NCBI RefSeq assembly: GCF_001613935.1
Contig: NZ_LQCI01000034.1
Coordinates: 969,031 to 1,033,030, forward strand
Length of the DNA stretch: 64,000 nt
From: Amycolatopsis regifaucium
Lineage (GTDB): Bacteria; Actinomycetota; Actinomycetes; Mycobacteriales; Pseudonocardiaceae
Direction: 5' to 3'
Shown: positions 59,148 to 64,000 of the stretch, one piece after another
Position numbering within the stretch: position 1 is the stretch's first letter
Layout: every line of letters begins with the position of its first letter
The notes under the pieces: generated by a model
Database searches by the model: none
What the model was told of the DNA's origin: nothing
What the model saw: only the letters and a program-made list of their open reading frames with translations
Program-made: the position numbers and the translations under genes

Positions 59148-59213
59148 GCGTTTAGCCCGCTAAAGGCGACTGGGTCGCGGTCGCCCGCAGGTCGCGTTCA
59201 GCCCGCTAAACGC
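59148..59213. repeat. dispersed palindrome family A, pair
   Basis: 59148-59167 (GCGTTTAGCCCGCTAAAGGC) and 59194-59213 (GCGTTCAGCCCGCTAAACGC). Read on the minus strand the second supplies the residues LAG and TGA stop of the MBL gene (59198-59200). Confidence 0.88.
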
Positions 59214-59941
59214 AGGTGGGTGCCCTCCTCGGCCGCCAGCACCTCGCCACTGAACTCCTTCCGCGCCTCGGCCACCGAGACTTCGCGGTCGGAGCCGGGC
59301 CAGAAGTGGGTCAGCAGCAGTCTCCGGGCGCCTCCGCGTTCAGCCCAGTGCCCGGCCTCGCCCGCTGTCGACACCAGCCGCCGCGTCTCCGTGGGAGACG
59401 GGCCCTGGAGGGTGGCGTCGGCGATGAGCAGGTCGGCGTCGCGCCCCAGCTCCGCCAAAACCGGACTCGGCCCGCTGTCGCCGGTGTAGGCGACGGTGAG
59501 TCCGGGCGCCGTGAGCCGGACGCCGTAGTTCGGCACGTGGTGCGGCAGCAGGAACGTGGTCATCCGGAACGGCCCGATCTCGCGCGGCGGGCCGAGGTCG
59601 AACACGTCGAAGATCGTCGTCGGATGCGGTCGGGGCTCCAGCGCCTCCAGCCGCCGGACCGTACCCGGCGTGCAGTGCAACGGGATCCTCGGCTCATCAG
59701 GCGACCCATACGCCCGTGCCCGGCCGAGCGCGCTCACGTCCGCGCAATGATCGGGATGCTCGTGCGTCACCACCACCGCGTCGACCCGGCCTTCGGGACA
59801 GTGTTCGAACAGCCTCGACGCGGCGCCGTAGCCGAGGTCCAGCACGAGCCGGAACCCTTCGTGGACCAGGAGGAAACCGGCGCAGGCACGGCCCGGTTCC
59901 GGCCAGGCGCCGCAGCTGCCCAGCACGGTCAGCACGCTCAT
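59198..59941 (-). CDS. metallo-beta-lactamase-fold hydrolase
   Basis: 247 residues. The zinc-site motif THEHPDHCAD (HxHxDH) is near residue 60, with later His and Asp in FLLPHHVPNYGVRL, YTGDSGPSPVL and LLLTHFWPG. Ribonuclease Z-like subfamily by its start (LTVLGSCGAWPEPGRACAGFLL). Substrate unknown. ATG start. The last codons lie in a family A palindrome. Confidence 0.92.
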   Translation of the reverse strand: MSVLTVLGSCGAWPEPGRACAGFLLVHEGFRLVLDLGYGAASRLFEHCPEGRVDAVVVTHEHPDHCADVSALGRARAYGSPDEPRIPLHCTPGTVRRLEALEPRPHPTTIFDVFDLGPPREIGPFRMTTFLLPHHVPNYGVRLTAPGLTVAYTGDSGPSPVLAELGRDADLLIADATLQGPSPTETRRLVSTAGEAGHWAERGGARRLLLTHFWPGSDREVSVAEARKEFSGEVLAAEEGTHLRLAG

Positions 59942-59993
59942 GCGCGCAGTCTCGCAGAACGAACACCCCGCCGGTTCTGTCGGACCCTCCGGG

Positions 59994-59999
59994 TAGCGT
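59994..59999 (+). promoter_or_regulatory. leaderless -10 box of the exonuclease III gene
   Basis: TAGCGT, then seven bases and GTG 60007, which fits a transcription start on the start codon. It rules out the earlier GTG at 59998. Confidence 0.6.
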
Positions 60000-60006
60000 G
60001 CGAAGG

Positions 60007-60804
60007 GTGCTGACCGTCTCCACTGTGAATGTCAACGGCCTCCGTGCCGCCGCGAAAAAGGGCTTCGTCGAATGGCTCGGCGCCACCAAGGCCGATGTCG
60101 TCGCCTGCCAGGAGGTCCGGGCCGAGCTCAAGGAGCTCCCGGCCGGTGCCGCCGCGCCCGAAGGCTGGCACGTGGTGCACGCCCCGTCTGCGCAGAAGGG
60201 ACGCAACGGCGTCATGCTCTTCAGCCGGACCGAGCCGGACGAGGTCCGCATCGGTTTCGGCGAGCCCGAATTCGAGGACAGCGGCCGCTACGCCGAGATC
60301 CACCTGCCGAACGTGGTGGTCGCGAGCCTGTACCTGCCCAGCGGCGACGTCGGAACCCCGCGCCAGGACGAGAAGGAGCGCTTCATGGCGGCGTTCCTGC
60401 CGTACCTCGTCGACCTGCGCGCCAAGTCCGAGGCCGACGGCCGTGAGGTCGTCGTCGTGGGCGACTGGAACATCGCCTACGAGAACATCGACCTGAAGAA
60501 CTGGCGCGGGAACCAGAAGAGCTCGGGCTTCCTCCCGGAGGAGCGGGAGTGGCTCGGCCGCGTGTTCGGCGAGGCCGGTTATGTCGACGTCCAGCGCAAA
60601 CTCGACCCGGAAGGCCCTGGTCCGTACACCTGGTGGTCGTACCGCGGGAAGGCGTTCGACAACGACTCGGGCTGGCGCATCGACTGCCAGCTCGCCACTC
60701 CCGGCCTCGCCGAGCGGTGCACCTCGGTCGTCGTCGAGCGTGCCGTGTCCTACGACCAGCGGTGGTCCGATCACGCGCCCGTCACGGCGACCTACGCCGA
60801 CTGA
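60007..60804 (+). CDS. xth: exodeoxyribonuclease III (AP endonuclease)
   Basis: 265 residues. Removes abasic-site 3' blocks in base-excision repair. Motifs: LTVSTVNVNGLRAAAKKGF (Asn), ACQEVRAE (metal Glu), GRYAEIHLPNVVVASLYLPSGD, VVGDWNIAYENIDLKN (Asp, Asn) and the end SDHAPVTATY (catalytic Asp-His). GTG start placed by the leaderless promoter. A second, diverged copy of its last 13 codons lies 293 bp downstream (61095-61136). Confidence 0.96.
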   Translation: MLTVSTVNVNGLRAAAKKGFVEWLGATKADVVACQEVRAELKELPAGAAAPEGWHVVHAPSAQKGRNGVMLFSRTEPDEVRIGFGEPEFEDSGRYAEIHLPNVVVASLYLPSGDVGTPRQDEKERFMAAFLPYLVDLRAKSEADGREVVVVGDWNIAYENIDLKNWRGNQKSSGFLPEEREWLGRVFGEAGYVDVQRKLDPEGPGPYTWWSYRGKAFDNDSGWRIDCQLATPGLAERCTSVVVERAVSYDQRWSDHAPVTATYAD

Positions 60805-60897
60805 TCAGGGGCGGTCGGTCGGCGATGCCGCATCACGGCCATTCGCCGTGACCTCCGGGATCCGGTCAGGCACAATCAGGAACAGGAGGTGGCGGTC

Positions 60898-61096
60898 ATG
60901 CACGAGTCGATCGAACTCAAGAAGCGCGAGATCGAGCACTTGTGCCAGGCACACTCAGTGCGCCGCGCGTATCGTCGCATTTCGTAACATCCTCATCCAT
61001 GGCTGCGCGACGGTCGACGATGCCTTGGTGTGGCAGGTGCTCACCGAGCGGCTTCCCGGGTTGATCGGCGTCCTGCGGCGGTTGCAAGACGCGTAG
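60898..61096 (+). pseudogene. fused remnant of a HEPN-MNT toxin-antitoxin pair
   Basis: AGGAGGTGG then ATG 60898 code MHESIELKKREIEHLCQAHSV, the start typical of minimal nucleotidyltransferase (MNT) antitoxins, ended by a stop at 60985-60987 after 29 codons. In another frame from about 60962 to 61096 comes AARIVAFRNILIHGCATVDDALVW and ...GLIGVLRRLQDA, the C-terminal third of a HEPN toxin, including its RNase motif R-x4-H (RNILIH). About 100 MNT and 90 HEPN codons between them are gone. So one internal deletion fused the two genes. Confidence 0.8.
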
Positions 61097-61136
61097 GTCC
61101 GACCACGCGCCGGTGACTCCGACCTACTCCGGTTAG
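61095..61136 (+). pseudogene. second copy of the exonuclease III 3' end
   Basis: RSDHAPVTPTYSG and TAG, against WSDHAPVTATYAD at the end of the real gene. About six of 37 bases differ, several at synonymous positions, so it is a diverged homologue, not a recent copy. It directly follows the HEPN remnant. Confidence 0.75.
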
Positions 61137-61165
61137 GCTGCACGCCGGGAGAACCGGGGGTCGCG

Positions 61166-62086
61166 ATGGAAACGAGCGAAGCCAGGCGTGTCGAGGCGAC
61201 GAACGCCGAGCGGTACCAGATGTCCGGCCAGTACGGGTGGGAGTTCAGCCCGGACGCGCCGAACCTGCTCGAACGCTGGCCGGTGCTGCCGTTCACCCAG
61301 CGCGGGGACAAGCGGATGGCGTTCGGCGCGCTGAGCGGCGCGTACAACGGGCTTCGGTTCAGCGTTTTCGACTACCACCGCCGCCCGACGGTCACGAGCG
61401 TGCACACGCGGTGGACCAACAAGAAGGTCAACGAGCTCGAAACGATCTCGATCGACACGGTCTGGGTGCTCACCCTGCCCGCGCCGATGCCGAACTTCCA
61501 GATCGTGTCGAGCATCGAATCCGCTTGGGACGTCGAGCAGTATCCCGAACCCGCCACCGCGGACCGGAAGTTCAACCGCTGGTACAAGCTGATCGACACC
61601 GATCCGCACATCGCGGTCCAGATACTGACACCGCAGGTCGCCGCCACGATGCGGTCGTTGAAGCTGCACACGTGGTCACTGGTGGGATCGGAACTGGTCT
61701 ACGTCGAGAATCCGACGTTCGGCCGGACCAAACCGGAAGACGTGCTTTCGACGTTGGGCAGGCTCGCGCAGCTGGTGCCGTTGCTGCCTTTCCACATCGG
61801 TGGCGGGCAGCCCGCCGCGCCGCAACCGCAGCCCCAGTACCAGCCCCAGCCCCAAGCGCCGCAGCAGTATCCGGCCCAGCCGTATCCAGCACAGCCTTAT
61901 CCGGCCCAGCCGTATCCGCCGCAGAATCCCGGCTACCCGCAGCCCTACCCGCCCCCGCCGCAGTACGGCCAGCCGCCGGGATATCCGCCACCCCAGTACC
62001 CGCCGCAGCCGTATCCGCAGCCCGGCTATCCACCGCAGCCGGGCCCCTACGGGCCGCCGCCGGGGTACCCGCCGCGCGGCTACTGA
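61166..62086 (+). CDS. hypothetical protein with Pro/Gln/Tyr-rich tail
   Basis: 306 residues. The first ~200 form an alpha+beta domain not recognised (RYQMSGQYGWEFSPDAPNLLE, NKKVNELETISIDTVWVLTLP, LKLHTWSLVGSELVYVENP), without a signal or membrane helix. The C-terminal ~95 residues are low-complexity with PAQPY repeated three times and PPQ/PQPGY units (15-bp DNA repeats near 61870-61920). ATG start; GGGAGAACCGGGGG before it. Function unknown. Confidence 0.8.
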   Translation: METSEARRVEATNAERYQMSGQYGWEFSPDAPNLLERWPVLPFTQRGDKRMAFGALSGAYNGLRFSVFDYHRRPTVTSVHTRWTNKKVNELETISIDTVWVLTLPAPMPNFQIVSSIESAWDVEQYPEPATADRKFNRWYKLIDTDPHIAVQILTPQVAATMRSLKLHTWSLVGSELVYVENPTFGRTKPEDVLSTLGRLAQLVPLLPFHIGGGQPAAPQPQPQYQPQPQAPQQYPAQPYPAQPYPAQPYPPQNPGYPQPYPPPPQYGQPPGYPPPQYPPQPYPQPGYPPQPGPYGPPPGYPPRGY

Positions 62087-62571
62087 CGGTTCTTCGCGCT
62101 CTCCGTCCACACTGGACTCTCGACGAAGTGGTTGTCGAACTTTTCCTGACTGTCCAAGAGATCCTGGACGGTCGCCTCGCCATGGCCGACCTTCTCCAGC
62201 AGCCGGAAGTAGTCGAATCGTTCGACACCCGGGACGAACACGATCAGCACGTCCGCCGATGAGTCCGCCGCCGCGCGGAAAGCGTGCGTCGTCAGCGGCG
62301 GCACGACGAGCATGTCGCCCTCGGAGACGTTGACGATCTCTTCTCCTGCGAGGACTTCCAGCTTTCCGCCGAGCATGAAGAACAGCTCGGATGATCCGGT
62401 GTGGTAGTGCGGTGCCGCACCGTCGGCGCCGACGCCCAGCCGTGTTCTCGCACTGCTCATGACCCCACCTGTGGTGGAGACGTCGGCGAGCAGGGTGACG
62501 TGGTTCGGGGCGGCGCCGACGGTCTCGGCGTCGGCGGCGCGGACAAGGACGGGTTCACTGTGCTCAATCAT
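62080..62571 (-). CDS. cupin-domain protein
   Basis: 163 residues. Single cupin beta-barrel with metal ligands in PHYHTGSSELFFMLGGKLEVL (two His and Glu) and THAFRAAADS (His), plus EEIVNVSEGDMLVVPP. Enzyme or binding function unknown. ATG start. Divergent from a MarR regulator across 64 bp, so likely its target. Confidence 0.9.
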   Translation of the reverse strand: MIEHSEPVLVRAADAETVGAAPNHVTLLADVSTTGGVMSSARTRLGVGADGAAPHYHTGSSELFFMLGGKLEVLAGEEIVNVSEGDMLVVPPLTTHAFRAAADSSADVLIVFVPGVERFDYFRLLEKVGHGEATVQDLLDSQEKFDNHFVESPVWTESAKNRQ

Positions 62572-62591
62572 GCCTCGATAGTTTCACCACT

Positions 62592-62613
62592 GATAGTTCG
62601 CTGTCAAACTATC
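62592..62613. promoter_or_regulatory. MarR operator-like palindrome
   Basis: GATAGTT (62592-62598) and AACTATC (62607-62613) flank eight bases; a further GATAGTTT lies at 62577-62584. It is in the divergent promoter between the cupin and MarR genes. Confidence 0.65.
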
Positions 62614-62635
62614 TTCGATCGAATAGACTTCTGCG

Positions 62636-63136
62636 GTGAGCGAAGAACGGAAGGCGGACGCGATCGACGCGGTGGTCGGCGCTTGGCGGCGGGAACGGCC
62701 GGACCTGGAGCTGACCGCCATCGGGGTCGCCGGGCGCCTCGGCCGGGTGGCGCTGCTGATGGCGCCGATGGTGGAAGCCGTGTTCGCGAAGCACGGCTTG
62801 AAGCAAGGAGAGTTCGACGTGCTCGCGGCGCTCAGGCGATCCGGTGAGCCGTACACGCTGATCCCGTCCGAGCTGTCCGCGACGCTGATGATGTCCAGGG
62901 CCGGGATGACCAGCCGGATCGACAGGCTGGAGTCGGCGGGGCTCGTCGAACGCGCGCTCGACCCGGAGGACCGGCGCAGCTTCCGGGTCACGCTGACCGA
63001 GCGCGGCTTCGAAGTCGTCGACGCCGCGATGACCGAGCACACCGCGAATGTCACGAAGCTGCTCGCGCCCCTTGGCGAGGACATCGACGTCCTGGACGCT
63101 TCGCTGCGCCGGCTGCTGACGTCCCTCGAAAACTGA
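62636..63136 (+). CDS. MarR-family regulator
   Basis: 166 residues. Winged helix-turn-helix: LKQGEFDVLAALRRSGEP, LIPSELSATLMMSRAGMTSRIDRLESAGLVERALDPEDRRSFRVTLTERG. GTG start; TAGACT at 62624-62629, six bases before it, suggests a leaderless transcript. It likely represses the divergent cupin gene and itself; ligand unknown. Confidence 0.94.
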   Translation: MSEERKADAIDAVVGAWRRERPDLELTAIGVAGRLGRVALLMAPMVEAVFAKHGLKQGEFDVLAALRRSGEPYTLIPSELSATLMMSRAGMTSRIDRLESAGLVERALDPEDRRSFRVTLTERGFEVVDAAMTEHTANVTKLLAPLGEDIDVLDASLRRLLTSLEN

Positions 63137-63175
63137 AGGGCCCTTCGCCGCGTCACGTGCGGCGAAGGGCCCTTC
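63135..63175. terminator. perfect hairpin between convergent genes
   Basis: GAAGGGCCCTTCGCCGC (63135-63151) and GCGGCGAAGGGCCCTTC (63159-63175), 17-bp perfect stem with a seven-base loop, between the MarR gene and the convergent chitinase gene. Confidence 0.85.
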
Positions 63176-63190
63176 GGCTCCCTGGATGGA

Positions 63191-64000
63191 TCAGCAGTAC
63201 AGGTTGCCACCGGGATCGACGCCGAGGATCCCGGTGAACTGCTGGTACTTGCTCACCCGGCTCTGCACCTGGCCGGGGTTGCCGCCGTTGCACTCGAGGC
63301 TCCCGTTGATGCTGCGGATGGTCTCCCCGAAGCCGCGGCTGGTGACCATCGCGTTGTGCGGGGTCATCGTGCCCGGCCCGTTCTGGGTCATCCAGTACCA
63401 GATGCCGGTCTTCCAGGCGACCGCCGCGTCGTTCTGCACGAGCCACGGGTTGGTCAGCAGCGGCAGGCCCAGCGCGTCGCCGGCGGCCTTGTAGTTGAAG
63501 TTCCAGCTGAGCTGGATGGGACCGCGACCGTAGTAGGCGGCGTTGCCCGCCGGGCAGCCGTAGGGCTGGGTCGTGTCGCAGTAGTGCGGGTAGTTGGCCT
63601 GGTTCTGTTCGACGACGTGGACCAGGCCGCCGGTCTCGTGGCTGACGTTCGCCAGGAAGGCCGCGGCTTCCTGCTTCTTGACGGTGTCGCTGCCAGTGCC
63701 CGCGAAGGCGGGGTACGCGCTCAGGGCGGTGACCAGGCCGTTGTAGGTGTAGAACGAGTTCCGGCTCGGGAACATCTGGTTGAACTGGGCTTCGCTGACC
63801 ACGAAGCCGGACGGGTTCGGCGGGTTGGGCGTGCCGCCGCCGCAGGCGCCCTGATCGGCCCATACCTGCGCCGTTCCCGGCGTTTCGTTCTGTGTCCACC
63901 ATTTCGCGGACCAGTTGTGCCCGTTGTGCGAGGCGGTGTTGCCGCCCCAGTAGACCGAACTCGCGTTCCACGGCGCCACGCAGTCCGCCGCGGCGGCGGA
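63191..64000 (-). CDS. GH19 chitinase with CBM5/12 module (5' end outside the window)
   Basis: 270 codons are visible. The N-terminal part in the window is a CBM5/12 chitin-binding module (WNASSVYWGGNTASHNGHNWSAKWWTQNETPG), then a Gly/Pro linker and a glycoside hydrolase family 19 domain: the catalytic Glu in NVSHETGGLVHVVEQN, YYGRGPIQLSWNFNYKAAG, and the end CNGGNPGQVQSRVSKYQQFTGILGVDPGGNLYC. The preceding SAAAADC suggests a secretion signal just beyond the edge. Secreted enzyme hydrolysing chitin; typical of actinobacterial chitinase C. Confidence 0.95.
   Translation of the reverse strand, partial: SAAAADCVAPWNASSVYWGGNTASHNGHNWSAKWWTQNETPGTAQVWADQGACGGGTPNPPNPSGFVVSEAQFNQMFPSRNSFYTYNGLVTALSAYPAFAGTGSDTVKKQEAAAFLANVSHETGGLVHVVEQNQANYPHYCDTTQPYGCPAGNAAYYGRGPIQLSWNFNYKAAGDALGLPLLTNPWLVQNDAAVAWKTGIWYWMTQNGPGTMTPHNAMVTSRGFGETIRSINGSLECNGGNPGQVQSRVSKYQQFTGILGVDPGGNLYC

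Noticed and set aside
61800..62080. Short DNA tandem repeats
   Set aside because: Codon-level repeats (PAQPY, PPQ) in the tail of the hypothetical protein, not an independent element.
1..64000. tRNA, rRNA, CRISPR, IS or prophage genes
   Set aside because: None of the hallmark sequences (cloverleaf with CCA-end context, transposase DDE motifs, integrases, regular repeat-spacer arrays) was seen.

Overview
The window looks like chromosomal DNA of a high-GC actinobacterium, most likely an Amycolatopsis-type member of the Pseudonocardiales. The support is very high third-position GC, many GTG starts, several leaderless promoters of the TAGCGT type close to start codons, mycobacterial-type LexA boxes, and protein families typical of this order (DUF1707, DUF1918, DUF3017, DUF5336-like, DUF6350-like, PspC kinases, ImuA'/ImuB/DnaE2). 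No tRNA, rRNA, CRISPR array, insertion sequence or prophage was found. This is mostly core genome with a few decaying accessory fragments. All calls come from reading the sequence; no database was searched.

Layout. 1-2714 (minus): aldehyde dehydrogenase (cut by the window edge), zinc alcohol dehydrogenase, DinB-like protein. 2841-4397: guaA. 4632-8677: an envelope-stress style cluster with a small membrane protein and a PspC protein on the minus strand, and divergently a PspC-type histidine kinase, a NarL-type regulator and a DUF4345-like membrane protein. 8766-10741: EamA exporter divergent from a LysR regulator. 10813-11415: alpha/beta hydrolase broken by two compensating frameshifts. 11412-17301 (minus): a kinase, a pseudokinase, two anchored proteins with similar C-terminal domains, and a small membrane protein. 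17501-20878: chorismate mutase, DUF1707 protein, pcrA. 20943-21365: a perfect LexA box in front of a small CxxC protein gene that appears frameshifted. 21571-25071: LytM/M23 peptidase, a large membrane protein and a degenerate B12-binding domain protein. 25189-27247: sucCD. 27510-32228: DUF5336-like protein, PerM-like DUF6350 protein, purN, purH. 32429-34901: lipoprotein-like protein, SRPBCC protein, HD protein. 35012-40967: SOS mutasome (LexA box, imuA', imuB, a 50-codon ORF, dnaE2). 41073-42753: hemerythrin, VOC protein, pentapeptide protein. 42827-45553: a large TNT-domain (NAD glycohydrolase toxin) protein. 45707-54111: DUF3017, ArsR/MFS, second MFS, DUF1918, spermidine-synthase-like protein, DNA glycosylase, LysG/LysE pair, EamA exporter. 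54112-57150: truncated aldo/keto reductase, DUF2203-methyltransferase fusion, two paralogous membrane proteins. 57391-64000: icd, SH3 protein, MBL hydrolase, exonuclease III, remains of a HEPN-MNT toxin-antitoxin pair, a P/Q-rich protein, cupin/MarR pair, and a GH19 chitinase cut by the right edge.

What stands out beyond the genes. (1) A dispersed 20-bp palindrome, typified by GCGTTTAGCGGGCTAAACGC, occurs 14 times, often in pairs and close to or overlapping stop codons; three genes end inside a copy. Two further families of long hairpins sit in gene ends. (2) Two perfect LexA boxes are present, one at the expected mutasome and one at an uncharacterised small gene. (3) A fused remnant of a HEPN-MNT module lies between the true exonuclease III gene and a second, diverged copy of its last 13 codons. 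(4) A TNT toxin protein has no obvious immunity gene. (5) A pseudokinase lies next to a normal PASTA-less PknB-type kinase. (6) Four genes (hydrolase, GNAT, aldo/keto reductase, HEPN-MNT) are broken, which suggests ongoing loss of accessory genes. (7) A 39-codon ORF starts two bases after the arsR-type regulator.
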